Shown piece after piece: positions 52,982 to 62,595 of a stretch of 64,000 nt of DNA. The DNA comes from Streptomyces dysideae. Its GTDB lineage: Bacteria > Actinomycetota > Actinomycetes > Streptomycetales > Streptomycetaceae. Below the pieces are notes generated by a model. That model was not told the DNA's origin. It ran no database searches and saw nothing but the letters and a program-made list of their open reading frames with translations. How positions within the stretch are numbered: the stretch's first letter is position 1; each line of letters opens with the position of its first letter. The DNA lies in contig NZ_KQ949086.1 in assembly GCF_001514305.1 (NCBI RefSeq), forward strand, positions 62,001 to 126,000, in the 5' to 3' direction. The translations under genes were made by a program, and so were the position numbers.

Positions 52982-53980
52982 ATGGCCCTGATCTCTTCGT
53001 TCATAGCCGCCACAGATCGGCCGGCCCGCTCCGTGCGCGCGGCGGCGAGTCATCTCCACGACCGGCTCACCGCCACACAGCCGGAGCCCGAGGACGGGCG
53101 TCGGCGCACAGGCGGAGAGGTCGTTGTCCCGGCGAGGACGCCGTCGTTCGTGCAGGGCAGTACTGCGGGTCTGGGGCCGGTGACCGTGGCGTACGAGCGA
53201 CAGGGGACCGGGGAGCCGCTCATCCTGCTGCACGGCGTCGGGCATCATCGGCAAGCCTGGGACGCGATCGTGCCGCTGCTGGCCGGGCAGTACGAGACGA
53301 TCACCATCGACCTGCCGGGGTTCGGAGACTCTCCCGACCTGGAGCCGGCCGTGCCGCGGGATCTGCAGACGGCTGCGGCCTGGCTGGGCGCCGTGCTCTC
53401 CGAGCTCGGCGCGGAGCGGCCACACGTGGTCGGGCATTCGCTGGGCGGACTGATCGCTCTGCATCTGGGCCAGGCCGGGCTCGCGCGCAGCGTGACGGCC
53501 CTGGCGCCAGCCGGGTTCTGGACCGACACCGAACGGCGCCGCACCTACGCCATGCTGACTGCGGCCCGACACAGCGTGCGCCTGCTGCCGGATACAGCCA
53601 TGGTCCGTCTGGCGCACACGGCGACCGCTCGGACCGCGCTGGCCGGCACACTCTACGGCCGACCGGACAGTTGTCCGCCCGAGACGCTGATCGCCGATCT
53701 GCGCGCGCTGCGAGACGCCATCGCCTTCGGCGCAACCCTGCGGGCCGGGCGGGCCCCGAACCTGTTCACGGGGGACATCCCCGAGGTGCCGGTCACCATC
53801 GCCTGGGGCGCCCGCGACCGCATCCTGCCGCCCCGACAGGCCGCTCGCGCCCGGGCCATGATCCCCGGAGCCCGGCTGGTGCATCTGCCCGACTGCGGCC
53901 ACATACCGATGAACGACGCCCCCGACCTCGTCGCCCGCGTAATCCTTGAGGCGATCCCATCGGCAGTCGCCGACGAATAG
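52982..53980 (+). CDS. alpha/beta hydrolase
   Basis: The 332-residue protein has the alpha/beta-hydrolase core after a ~60-residue N-terminal extension. The oxyanion-hole segment is LLHGVGHHRQAWD, the nucleophile elbow GHSLGG, the acid AWGARDRILPP and the histidine LPDCGHIPMNDAP. The substrate is unknown; esters, lactones or epoxides are all possible. The ATG at 52982 follows a GAGGTAGG stretch. It is a single gene. Confidence 0.85.
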   Translation: MALISSFIAATDRPARSVRAAASHLHDRLTATQPEPEDGRRRTGGEVVVPARTPSFVQGSTAGLGPVTVAYERQGTGEPLILLHGVGHHRQAWDAIVPLLAGQYETITIDLPGFGDSPDLEPAVPRDLQTAAAWLGAVLSELGAERPHVVGHSLGGLIALHLGQAGLARSVTALAPAGFWTDTERRRTYAMLTAARHSVRLLPDTAMVRLAHTATARTALAGTLYGRPDSCPPETLIADLRALRDAIAFGATLRAGRAPNLFTGDIPEVPVTIAWGARDRILPPRQAARARAMIPGARLVHLPDCGHIPMNDAPDLVARVILEAIPSAVADE

Positions 53981-54478
53981 TAGGCGACGGCACGTGAAAA
54001 CGCTGCGGTCCCGTACTCCGTCGCAGCCAGCGTGATGATCACCTTGACGGGCACCCAGTACGGCACGCTGCGTACTCGGCTCAGCGGTTGACACCGCTCC
54101 GAGCAGGGGAAGTCGTCATCGGCCCGCAGCAGGCCGATGCCCTCCCAGCCGAACAGGGCGCCGAACAGAACCGCCCAGACCAGCTATCCGATCACCGGAT
54201 GCTCCGCCGCTGCATGCCGTACATGCCTGTGCAACGGCTGTTTTCCATGGTTCCGTCCCAGCGGACGCCCGTATCGACTCCGACGGGGCACGGCGGGCCT
54301 GGCGTCCCGGGTCCGGAACGGTGACGGCGGCCGTGACAACAAACGGCTCCGGATTCAGCCCTCCAGGCCGCTGCATTACGCGGAACGCGGGCCTGGGGTG
54401 CAGGGTGCACACCTTTGCCTCATGGAGCGCTCGATCCCGTCAGCTCCGAGGCCGTCCAGGCGTCGCACTCAGCGTTGG
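53981..54478. other. gene-free stretch
   Basis: Both strands were read. No frame has a recognisable motif or convincing ribosome site, and no IS terminus is obvious. Confidence 0.4.
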
Positions 54479-55057
54479 TCAGCGAATCGCACTGAATACA
54501 ACCGCGGCGGCCAGCCCTCCAAGCAGGGCGCCGACGACGGTCTGGGAGGGAGTGTGGTCGCGAAGCGCGACGCGAGACCAGCCGATCGCCGCGATGCCGA
54601 GTACCAGCGGTGCCATGCTCATGCCGAAGGCGAGGAGCAGGATCACGACCACTCCGCTGGCGACGGCGGTGTGGACCGAGACCTTCCACCAGATGGTCAC
54701 AATCACGGTCATGATCAGGCCGACGAGCATGGCGACGACCAATGCGAACACCTCGCGGGGCGCCTGGAGGACGACGAGCAGCGAGATGCCGATGAGTACC
54801 GACGCCATCGTGGCGAGGAGTGGGACGGCGCGCTGCTCACGGACTCGTATGTGCTTGTCGGTCCAGTTGCCGCGTTTCAGGCCGAGCACGATGACGGCGA
54901 ACGGGATGCCGCCGCAGAACAGGGCGGCCAGCAGGCCCCAGCCGAGCCCTGTGGCGCTGCTGGTGCTGTGCCAGCCGATGATCAGCAGGATGGCGATGAC
55001 GAGGTTGGCCGGCGCGAGGGTGTCGGTGATGAGGCGGGCCGTGCGGCTTTCGGTCAC
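54479..55057 (-). CDS. PAP2-like membrane phosphatase
   Basis: The 192-residue protein has six predicted membrane helices. The PAP2 signature is partly preserved: KVSVHTAVASG and GWSRVALRDHTPSQ, the histidine and arginine that usually form the phosphatase pocket. Its likely role is lipid or polyprenyl phosphate dephosphorylation, but the incomplete motif leaves doubt. Its start overlaps the end of the MAB_1171c-type gene, so it belongs to the ImmA/IrrE-MAB_1171c-PAP2 cassette. Confidence 0.75.
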   Translation of the reverse strand: MTESRTARLITDTLAPANLVIAILLIIGWHSTSSATGLGWGLLAALFCGGIPFAVIVLGLKRGNWTDKHIRVREQRAVPLLATMASVLIGISLLVVLQAPREVFALVVAMLVGLIMTVIVTIWWKVSVHTAVASGVVVILLLAFGMSMAPLVLGIAAIGWSRVALRDHTPSQTVVGALLGGLAAAVVFSAIR

Positions 55058-56249
55058 GGTGTCGTCTCCAGTGTTTGGGCGTGGTCGAGCTTGGCGGCGA
55101 AGGCACGGGTGAGGTCGGAGTCGTAGGCCCTGGCGAGCTGTTTGAGCGCCTGGATCTCGCTGGGCAGGTCCCGTCCGCCGCTGGCGGGCGGGAGGGGCTC
55201 GCCGGACGAGGGCTCGTTGCGCTGCCGGGACTGCGTGGCGCCGATGATCCAGCAGGCTTCGGCGGCAACGTCGGCTTGGGCGCCGATGAGACCGGATGCC
55301 GCGACATGGGCACGGGCCTGGTTACGAAGGCTGCCGGGGGCCATGGTCGCTGAGGGTCAGGACGGCATCCCTGATCTCGATGGTGCGGCGGTACAACCGG
55401 TCGTGGACATGCCGGGGGAAGAGAGTTTCGGAGATCCTGCTGCGCGGCGGGTCGAGGCGGACGACAGGTACCGCGTCCGTGAGGCTCTGCCAGAGCGGGT
55501 AGAGCTGCAGCAGGTCGCGGTATTCCCGGGACCAGCGGCGCAGACCTCCGGCGGCTGGCAGCGTGCTGCCGCTCAGGATGAAGAGCAGCGCGCCGAAGAA
55601 CAGAAGACCGCTGATCATCTCGCTCGCACTGGCGGGTATGGGACTGTGGTCCAGAAACCCTAGGGTCACCGAGACCACGCGGTGCGCGGCGTACGCGATT
55701 CCGATCGTGGTGCCGATGCCGGTGAGGCGCAGACCGCGGCCGAGCAGGCCGGTGTCGGGCTGGCGCCCCCGGCGCCAGCACAGGCGCGAAGCACTGAACA
55801 GTGCCGCCCCAAGGTACGCCGTAAACACCACTCCGTAGGCGGTGATGTGCCAATCGGTGGCGTACTCGGTGAGCAGGTCGACCGCTTCGTACGGCTGCGG
55901 GGCGGCGAAAAACAGCGCGGCGATGAGGGCTGCCGCGGTGAAGGGGACGAGGAGGTGGAGGCGGGAGGATCTGAGACCGGTCGTCTTCTCCTGGGCCATG
56001 TTGTGGACGATGGTGAGCACCGCGTGCGCCGCGGCGATGCCGCTGATGTGTTTGCCCAGGGAGCTCAGGTTGTTGACCTGGAGGGGCGGCGTCCACAGGT
56101 GCGGCGATGGCGTGGAGTCTGAGCGTCATGGCGACCGCCAGTGCGAGGAAGGCGGCCCACAAGGCGCGTTTGCTGGGATCACGCCATGCGGCCGGGGTGC
56201 GCCAGGCGGCAACCAGCCACAGCATGACCGCAGGAAGTATGTCGACCAT
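55054..56249 (-). pseudogene. MAB_1171c-type membrane protein, frameshifted
   Basis: Three frames make up one protein. The first (from ATG 56249) has MVDILPAVMLWLVAAWRTPA and a second helix. The second (about 56020-55322) has further helices and the conserved end DRLYRRTIEIRDAVLTL. The third (about 55344-55054) has the C-terminal PGSLRNQARAHVAASGLIGA. This is the architecture of the MAB_1171c putative transporter family, which typically lies next to ImmA/IrrE genes in Streptomyces. Two single-base shifts break it, near 56030-56110 and near 55340. Confidence 0.7.
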
Positions 56250-56262
56250 TCCCGGACTCTGC

Positions 56263-56793
56263 TTACGAGTCGCTGAGCGCGTCGCCCAGGCGCTGGATGA
56301 CACTGCTGCGCGAGGTCTTACCGGTACGGGAGGTGGCGACTCTGCTGGCGATCAAGCCGGCCAACCGCTCGGCGTCGCGTTCATCGTCGGTGCCGTAGCT
56401 GGGTCGGGTGAGGAAGCTGCGGACGGTGACGGGATCGATGTCCGCGAACAAGCCCCCGCCTCCTGACTGGACACCGTCGAGGATCGACGTGTGGCCCAGG
56501 ACCATGTGCGCGATCTCGTGCAGGATGATGTGGTCCTGGTGCAGCGGACTGGTCGCTGCCTCATGGAAGATGTGGTCGGCTTTCTCGGTGGCGATCCAGA
56601 CGCCGCAGGGAGCGTCGGTGCCGGAGATACCCGGGACGCTGTGCAGGTGGAGCGCACGACCGCGTTGTGCCGCCAGTCGGTCACAGAAAACCTGGACGTC
56701 AAAGGGGTCCGGGATGTCGAGTGAGGCGAGCAGGTCTTCGAAGTCCGGGCGGCCGTGACGTCCGTCGCCCGGTTGCTCGCGTCGCCTACGCAT
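56263..56793 (-). CDS. ImmA/IrrE-family metallopeptidase
   Basis: The 176-residue protein has the zinc-protease motif HEIAHMVLGH (about residues 93-102), preceded by a helical N-terminus (FDVQVFCDRLAAQRGRALHL). In ImmA it cuts a repressor, and in IrrE-like proteins it cuts DdrO. The usual partner, an XRE-type regulator upstream on the same strand, is missing; an IS3 fragment now occupies that position (56849-57408). The ATG at 56793 starts the cassette. Confidence 0.85.
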   Translation of the reverse strand: MRRRREQPGDGRHGRPDFEDLLASLDIPDPFDVQVFCDRLAAQRGRALHLHSVPGISGTDAPCGVWIATEKADHIFHEAATSPLHQDHIILHEIAHMVLGHTSILDGVQSGGGGLFADIDPVTVRSFLTRPSYGTDDERDAERLAGLIASRVATSRTGKTSRSSVIQRLGDALSDS

Positions 56794-56848
56794 GGGGGGC
56801 AACTCGGCTCGGGCCTTCCCCCGCGAAAGTGGACGCGCGTTCGGGTGA

Positions 56849-57408
56849 TTATGCGGCCAGCGTGAGCTTATCGGACTCCTGCTGGTGCTGGTGTTCGTAG
56901 TCGACGGGACTGAGGTGTCCGTTGGCGGAGTGCCTGCGGCGGGTGTTGTAGCGGGTGAGCCACCGGAAGACGGTGCGTCGGCAGAGTTCCGCTCCCGGGT
57001 AGTGGTGGGCTCCGCGCAGGGTCTCCCGCTTGAGGGTGGCGTGGAAGCTCTCGCAGGCGGCGTTGTCGGCGGAGGTGCCGACCGCGCCCATGGACTGGGT
57101 GACACCCAACTCGCCACACAGGTCGGCGAATTCACGCGATGTGTACTGGGCACCGTGATCGGAGTGGAAGACCGCGCCGCTCAGACCGCCGCGGGTGGCG
57201 GCTGCCATCCGCAGGGCGTCGGCGACGAGTTCGGTGCGCATGTGGTCGGCGATGGACCAGCCGACCACCCGGCGGCTGAAGCAGTCCAGGACAGTGGCCA
57301 GATAGAGGAAGTCGCCGTCCCCGGTGGGGAGATAGGTGATGTCGCCCATGTACTTGAGCCCGGGCGCGGGGGCGGTGAAGTCCCGCTTGGTTCTGTCGGC
57401 AGTTGGTG
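56849..57408 (-). pseudogene. IS3-family transposase orfB, C-terminal part
   Basis: Only the 3' half of orfB is present, beginning within APAPGLKYMGDITYLPTGDG, where the first catalytic Asp lies. It continues with FHSDHGAQYTSREFADLCGE (second Asp) and NAACESFHATLKRETL (Glu), and ends with YNTRRRHSANGHLSPVDYE. The N-terminal half is cut off at 57408 by the start of the IS21 relic. It is inactive. Confidence 0.85.
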
Positions 57409-57531
57409 ACGTCAGTTGTTCGTGAAAGCTGACGGCACCAGGTGATGGCCCAGAAAGATGTTCGCGAATTCTGACGTCACCATCGGGGTTGCGGTGTCAA
57501 GCTGGATGTGCTCAGTAAAGGACCACCCCCG

Positions 57532-57845
57532 ATGCCGCCTGGCCAGTCGAAGGTCGAGTTGTACGCCGCGCTGCGGCGCGACTCCCGCGATGGCATGTCG
57601 AACCGAGCGTTGCAGTGCAAGTACGGCGTCACCTGGAGCACGGTCAACAAGGCCCTGACCTCGGCTTGGCCGCAGCCACGCACGACAACCGCTTCGGCGC
57701 GGCCGTCGAAGCTGGATCCGTTCACGCTGCTGATCGACGAGATCCTGCTCATTGATCTGGACGCGACCAGGAAACAGCGCCACACCGTCACCCCGGATCT
57801 ACCGCCGTCTGATCGACGAGCACTCCTCGTCCGAGGCTTTGCGTT
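57532..57845 (+). pseudogene. IS21-family istA, 5' fragment (copy 1)
   Basis: The frame from MPPGQSKVELYAAL shows a helix-turn-helix region of IstA (SNRALQCKYGVTWSTVNKAL), then ATRKQRHTVT. At that point an extra C shifts the frame, after which RIYRRLIDEH is still readable. The fragment ends near 57845, where the methyltransferase region begins. A nearly identical 5' region recurs at 58918. It is a remnant without transposase activity. Confidence 0.75.
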
Positions 57846-57929
57846 GACCACTTGAACCCGCACCGATGAGAGGGCGCAAGCGTCCTGCGAGCAATCGCGC
57901 GGTCCGGCCAGGGACTGAGAGTCCGGTGT

Positions 57930-58685
57930 TTATACCTTGCTCGCGACCACCATGTAGTTCTCGGCCTCAAGATCGAACGTGCTCAGTTCCGTTTGGAGTC
58001 CGACCCGGTGCAGCTCGACTTCGAGTTCCTCATACCGGTAGGGCCAGCAGGACAGCAGTTCCGAGCGGACAAGAACCAACCCGGTCGCATCAACTTGCGC
58101 GATCGCAATCTCGATGTGGTGCTCCTCCTCCCAATGCGGCGCAATCTCCCAGCGGTAGACCACGACGGCATCGCGACCGTTCCGGCGGACGAGTCGGTCA
58201 CTGATCTCCAGCCGGGAACCTCTGGCCCTCACGAGTTCCCAAGTGCGGGATGTGAGTACCAAGCGCCCGCCGGGGCGCAGAAGCCGTGACATCGACTCCA
58301 GAGCAGCACCCCTGCCTGTCGCGCCCGCGGCATGGTGAAGCGAGTTGCCAACGCAGAACACCATGTCGAACGTGTTGTCCTGGAAATGGTCGGGCAACTC
58401 TTCCCAGTTCGCCCGTACGGCCCGGACGGATGCCCCGAACTCCTCAGACAACTCTGCAGTCCGACGAACCATCGCCTCGCTGGCGTCAGTTGCGACAACC
58501 TGCATGCCACGACCGGCGAGGCCAACCGCCAACTGTCCGGTTCCGCACGAACAGTCGAGGACGTGAGCGTTCGACGGCAGGAGATTGAGGACGTCGTCGA
58601 ACGACGCAGCGAACTCGGCTGGAGGCAACTTTGCATCCGAGATGAGCCATTCGTACACCTCGGCAAGCACGTCATAGCCTGTCAC
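57930..58685 (-). CDS. SAM-dependent methyltransferase
   Basis: The 251-residue protein is a class I methyltransferase: motif I is VLDCSCGTGQLAVGLAGRG, motif II is VVATDASEAMVRR, motif IV is FDMVFCVGNSLHHAAG and motif V is LRPGGRLVLTSR. The substrate is unknown. The GTG at 58685 is chosen because GGAGGT precedes it by eight bases; a longer reading frame exists upstream. It is bracketed by two istA 5' fragments in the same orientation, so it may have been carried as a passenger of an IS21-type element. Confidence 0.82.
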   Translation of the reverse strand: MTGYDVLAEVYEWLISDAKLPPAEFAASFDDVLNLLPSNAHVLDCSCGTGQLAVGLAGRGMQVVATDASEAMVRRTAELSEEFGASVRAVRANWEELPDHFQDNTFDMVFCVGNSLHHAAGATGRGAALESMSRLLRPGGRLVLTSRTWELVRARGSRLEISDRLVRRNGRDAVVVYRWEIAPHWEEEHHIEIAIAQVDATGLVLVRSELLSCWPYRYEELEVELHRVGLQTELSTFDLEAENYMVVASKV

Positions 58686-58917
58686 AACCACTACCTCCGT
58701 CACGCGGCAGACTCACGGTAGGACGTCAGTCCATCAGCGGAGCAAGCCGGGCACCAATGGTTTTCGCAAGGATGGCTCTGGCGGTGTTTGTGGGTTGTCA
58801 GTTGTCCGTCTGAGTGGATGTCACCGGCTGGTTAGCTGGGAAGTTGTTCGTGAGAAGTAGTGTCACTCGCGGGGTTGCGGTGGCAAGGTGAATGTGCTCA
58901 GTGAAGGAGCACCGCCG

Positions 58918-59372
58918 ATGCCGCCTGGTCAGTCGAAGGTCGAGTTGTATGCCGCGCTGCGGCGTGACGCTCGCGAGGGCATGCCGAACCGGGCGCTGGA
59001 GCGCAAGTACCGGGTGGGCTGGCGGACTGTTCAGAAGGCGCTGAGTTCGGCGTGGCCGCAACCTCGGGAACCGTACGCGCCTCGCCGTTCCAAGCTGGAT
59101 CCGTTCAAGCCGGTGATCGACCAGATGCTGCTGGCTGATCTGGATGCGCCGAGGAAGCAGCGTCACACGGTGGTCCGGATCTATCGCCGGTTGATCAACG
59201 AGCACGCGATGGACGACGTGTCCTACCAGGTCGTGCACGCCTACGTCGCCAAGCGGAAGCCGGAGATTCGGGTCGAGGCCGGCCGTGGCCCGGCGCGGGT
59301 GTTCATCGAGCAGTCGCACCTGGCCGGCGCCGAAGCCGAGGTCGACTTCGGCGAGGTCGCGGTCCGTTTGCG
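58918..59372 (+). pseudogene. IS21-family istA, 5' fragment (copy 2)
   Basis: The frame starts MPPGQSKVELYAAL and runs without interruption through PNRALERKYRVGWRTVQKAL, RKQRHTVVRIYRRLINEH and EVDFGEVAVRL, where it is cut by the left end of the IS256 element. The istA catalytic part and istB are missing. The upstream sequence (58797-58917) resembles that upstream of copy 1, consistent with two copies of one IS21 end. Confidence 0.8.
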
Positions 59373-59375
59373 GGT

Positions 59376-60738
59376 GTGTCCAGCGAGTGGTGTAACTCGT
59401 GGGTTGGTTGTTACCGCTGGGCCGCGGTGAGGCGGCCGTCGAAGGCGATGTCGAAGGCCTGGAGGGCCGGCTTCCATCGCCTGGTCCAGCGTTTCGCGCC
59501 GTTCCCGGTCGCGTCCAGGCTCATGACCGCGAGGTAGACGCACTTGAGGGCGGCCTGCTCGGTGGGGAAGTGCTCGCGGGCGCGGACGGCCTTGCGGATC
59601 CTTGCGTTCACGCTCTCGATGGCGTTCGTCGTGCAGATGATCTTGCGGATCTCCACGTCGAACTGGAGGAAGGGAACGAACTCTGCCCAGGCGCGTTCCC
59701 AGAGCCGCACGATGGCCGGGTACTTCGCTCCCCATTCCTCGGAGAACTCCAGGAACCGCTCCATGGCGGCCTCCTCGGTCGGCGCCGTGTAGACCGGGCG
59801 GAGGGCCTTGGCGATCTTCTCCCAGTCCTGCCGGCCCGCGTACTTGAAGCTGTTGCGGAGCAGGTGAACGACGCACGTTTGCACGATCGTCGCAGGCCAG
59901 ACGGTGTTCACCGCGTCCGGGAGCCCGGTCAGTCCGTCACAGACCAGCATCAGGACGTCCCACACCCCACGGTTCTTGATCTCGGTGAGGACCTGGAGCC
60001 AGTACTTGGCGCCCTCGCCGCCGTCACCGATCCACAGGCCCAGAATGTCGCGCGTGCCCTCGGCGGTCACGGCCAGCACCATATAGACAGGACGGTTCGC
60101 GACCTGCCCGTCCCGGACCTTGACGTGCACACAGTCGATGAAGACCACCGGATACACGGCGTCCAGGGGCCGGTTCTGCCATTCCAGCATGCCGGCGACC
60201 ACCCTGTCGGCGATCGTGGAGATGGCCTGCTTCGACACCTCGGTCCCGTAGACATCGGCGAGGTGCGCGGAGATCTCCCCGTGCGTGAGGCCCTTGGCGG
60301 ACAGCGACAAGACCATCTCGTCGATCCCGCCGAGCCGCCGCTGCCGCTTCTTGACCAGCATCGGCTCGAACGTGCCCGCCCGGTCCCGCGGAACGTCGAT
60401 CCCGACCGGGCCGACCTCGGTGACCACCGTCTTGGCCCGACGCCCGTTGCGGTAGTTCTCCCGCCCGCCCTCGGACTTCTCGCCGTGCTCGTGGCCCAGA
60501 TGGTCGGTCAGCTCACCCTCCAGGGCGGACTCCAGCACCCGCTTGGTCAGCTGTTGCAGCAGACCTCCCTCACCGGTCAGCCGCAGCCCATCGGCCTGGG
60601 CCCGCGCCACCAGCTGGGCGACCAACTCGTCATCCACACCGGCTGCCAGCTCTTCTGCCCGGCCCTCGGCCTCGGTGACACTCACGTCAGTCATTAACTT
60701 CCGCTTCCTGCTCGGGAGTTACACCGAACACCGTACAG
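59376..60738 (-). mobile_element. IS256-family insertion sequence
   Basis: The element is bounded by imperfect inverted repeats sharing GGTGTAACTC (59389-59398) and its complement GAGTTACACC (60716-60725), with about 16 of 23 positions matching at each end. It contains one intact transposase. It has inserted into istA copy 2, whose continuation is absent on the other side, so a deletion accompanied or followed insertion. It is the only apparently intact IS of the window. Confidence 0.8.
59411..60694 (-). CDS. IS256-family transposase
   Basis: The 427-residue transposase is intact. The N-terminal DNA-binding region contains LLQQLTKRVLESALEGEL. The DDE domain has VVFIDCVHVKVRDGQ with the first Asp, LMLVCDGLTGLPDAV with the second, and the Glu in TTNAIESVNARIRKA. 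The zinc-free C(2)H motif region (VQTCVVHLLRNSFKY) is as usual in this mutator-like family. It could move its own element and the islands of relics around it. Confidence 0.92.
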   Translation of the reverse strand: MTDVSVTEAEGRAEELAAGVDDELVAQLVARAQADGLRLTGEGGLLQQLTKRVLESALEGELTDHLGHEHGEKSEGGRENYRNGRRAKTVVTEVGPVGIDVPRDRAGTFEPMLVKKRQRRLGGIDEMVLSLSAKGLTHGEISAHLADVYGTEVSKQAISTIADRVVAGMLEWQNRPLDAVYPVVFIDCVHVKVRDGQVANRPVYMVLAVTAEGTRDILGLWIGDGGEGAKYWLQVLTEIKNRGVWDVLMLVCDGLTGLPDAVNTVWPATIVQTCVVHLLRNSFKYAGRQDWEKIAKALRPVYTAPTEEAAMERFLEFSEEWGAKYPAIVRLWERAWAEFVPFLQFDVEIRKIICTTNAIESVNARIRKAVRAREHFPTEQAALKCVYLAVMSLDATGNGAKRWTRRWKPALQAFDIAFDGRLTAAQR

Positions 60739-60791
60739 ACCCTCACTCAAGAAGACCCGCGCCCTCCCCAACTGGTCCCCAAGAACGATCA

Positions 60792-60825
60792 AGGGCCGGT
60801 TTCGGATGCCTCCGAAACCGGCCCT
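60792..60825 (-). terminator. strong hairpin terminator next to tRNA-Pro
   Basis: A perfect 15-bp inverted repeat encloses a four-base loop: AGGGCCGGTTTCGGA pairs with its complement after TGCC. It lies 20 bases beyond the 3' end of the tRNA on the minus strand. The stem is G+C-rich, with a short T-containing tail. It would end tRNA transcription, or protect it from readthrough from the IS256 region. Confidence 0.75.
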
Positions 60826-60843
60826 GACCTGCGACTGTCTCCA

Positions 60844-60918
<75 letters not shown>

Positions 60919-61038
60919 GTGCCTGTCTGACCTGGGGTTTCCCCTGGCCGAACGTGCATGGAAACAATACCGCACTCGGGTCGGTGGTCGCGCACCCGTT
61001 TATCCGGCACCGCCGCCGCGACGCCGGTGAACGGGGCC

Positions 61039-61398
61039 TCAGTCCCCCGTCGGCGGCCCCAGCTCGGGATAGGCCTCCAGCAGCCTCGGCGGTGCCGCCT
61101 GGCGCCAGGAGTCGGCGAGGATGTCGCGCAGTTCGCCGTCGTCCTCCAGGGCGGCGAGGCGGGCCCGCACCCAGGCGAACTGGGCCTCGTGGTCCGCGAT
61201 CCAGAACTTGTCCGGCTCGGCCAGGACCAGTTCGTCGCGCTCCTCCTTGGGGCAGCGCACGGCGATGGAGGTCTCGTCCTCCGGCAATGTGGCGAACATC
61301 TTCCCCGCGACCCGGAACGTGGGCATGCTCCAGGCGATCTTCTCCGTCGTATCCGGCAGTGACAGGGCGATACGGCGTACGTCTTCGACATCCGGCAT
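61039..61398 (-). CDS. MmcQ/YjbR-family protein
   Basis: The 119-residue protein has the YjbR fold, shown by DVRRIALSLPDTTEKIAW near the start and ERDELVLAEPDKFW in the middle. It ends LLEAYPELGPPTGD. It may be a DNA-binding or accessory protein of unknown role. The ATG at 61398 is preferred to an upstream in-frame start at 61428, as the family begins with the MPDVEDVRRIAL-type strand. It is the first core-chromosome gene beyond the tRNA. Confidence 0.85.
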   Translation of the reverse strand: MPDVEDVRRIALSLPDTTEKIAWSMPTFRVAGKMFATLPEDETSIAVRCPKEERDELVLAEPDKFWIADHEAQFAWVRARLAALEDDGELRDILADSWRQAAPPRLLEAYPELGPPTGD

Positions 61399-61428
61399 GA
61401 GACGCACCGTAGCGGCTGCCACTGACAA

Positions 61429-61959
61429 TCACCTGGTGAGGGCGCCCGCACCCACGTGCTTGTAGTAGAGGGTCGTCGGCCGCAGCACTCCGCCCGGGTC
61501 AGCCGCGTAGTCGGGGATGACACCGGCCCGCGTCCAGCCGGCCCAGCGGTAGAGGTGCTCGGCGGGGCTGTCGGTCTCGGTGTCCAGGTGGAGCAGAGCG
61601 ATGCCCGCCCCGGCCGCCGCGGCCTCGGCGGTCGCCAGGAGACTGCGCCCGAGGCCCCGACCGCGCGCGTCCCGGTGCACCATCAGCTTCACCAGCTCCG
61701 CGCGATGGCGGCTGTTGGGCTTGTCGGGCATGGCCAGGCTGACGGTGCCGATCGTGCGGCCGGCGTCCTGTGCCGTCCACACGGCGAGTCGTCCGGCGGC
61801 CACGCCCGCCGCCCGCTCCTTCCACCAGGCGACGGCCGCCGCGGGGTCGAGCGGCGCGAGGAAGCCCACCGAGGCGCCGCCGTCCACCGTGTCGACCAGC
61901 AGCTCGGCCAACTCGGCCGCACAGTCCAGCAGTTGGGTCTCGTCCAGCCGGGTCACCAT
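61429..61959 (-). CDS. GNAT-family N-acetyltransferase
   Basis: The 176-residue protein has the GNAT core: VSLAMPDKPNSRHRAELVKL and VHRDARGRGLGRSLLATAEA, the acetyl-CoA pyrophosphate loop, and ALLHLDTETDSPAEHLYRWAG. The acceptor is unknown. Its ATG overlaps the stop of the XRE-cupin gene (TGATG), so the regulator and enzyme form one operon. Confidence 0.9.
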   Translation of the reverse strand: MVTRLDETQLLDCAAELAELLVDTVDGGASVGFLAPLDPAAAVAWWKERAAGVAAGRLAVWTAQDAGRTIGTVSLAMPDKPNSRHRAELVKLMVHRDARGRGLGRSLLATAEAAAAGAGIALLHLDTETDSPAEHLYRWAGWTRAGVIPDYAADPGGVLRPTTLYYKHVGAGALTR

Positions 61960-62549
61960 CACGGTCGTACCACCGCCAGTACGTACCGCGCCGACCCGGA
62001 CCCGGCGCACCGGAACCGCGTCGGCCCCCACACCCGCAGCCGCAGGCAGTCCCCGGCGTCGAGGTGGCGCACAGCCTCCTGAGCCGTCACGTCGAGCGCC
62101 CCTTCCAGCACCCAGATGTGCTGTTCCAGCCCCGGCACGGGCGGCCGGTCGTAGGCGATGTCGGCGCCCGCGGCGAGCCGTCCCTCGACGAGTTCGCCGC
62201 GCAGCCCGGTGTGCGGCGGTGACACGGACCGCCGTACGAACCCGGAGGCCCGGTCCTCCCACACCTGTTGCTCGGCGGCCCGCACCAGCAGGGCCGGCTC
62301 TGCCTCGATCTCGCCGAGCAGTTGGGACATGGTCCGGCCGTACACGGCGCACAGGCGGTTCAGCATCGAGGCGGTGGGACTGATCTCGGCCCGTTCGGCC
62401 CGGGAGAGCGTCGACCTGCTCACACCGCTGCGCTCCGCCAGCTCTCCGAGGGACCAGCCGTGTTCGGCGCGCAGCTCGGCGAGGCGAGCGCCCAGGCGGA
62501 CGTCGACGGGGTCAGGAGCGGGCGTGCCCCGATCTGTCGCTTGTCTCAT
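61959..62549 (-). CDS. XRE-family regulator with cupin domain
   Basis: The 196-residue protein has an N-terminal helix-turn-helix (LGARLAELRAEHGWSLGELA, GVSRSTLSRAERAEISPTAS; residues 18-70) and a C-terminal cupin sensor domain (about 110-190) with GLEQHIWVLEGALDV. Such regulators bind small ligands and usually control the neighbouring gene, here the GNAT acetyltransferase. The ATG at 62549 starts the operon. Upstream A+T-richer stretches at 62548-62575 may hold its promoter. Confidence 0.9.
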   Translation of the reverse strand: MRQATDRGTPAPDPVDVRLGARLAELRAEHGWSLGELAERSGVSRSTLSRAERAEISPTASMLNRLCAVYGRTMSQLLGEIEAEPALLVRAAEQQVWEDRASGFVRRSVSPPHTGLRGELVEGRLAAGADIAYDRPPVPGLEQHIWVLEGALDVTAQEAVRHLDAGDCLRLRVWGPTRFRCAGSGSARYVLAVVRP

Positions 62550-62595
62550 ATTCGGGAAGCTATCCCATATACGAAACGGGCGCGTTACGGAGAAC

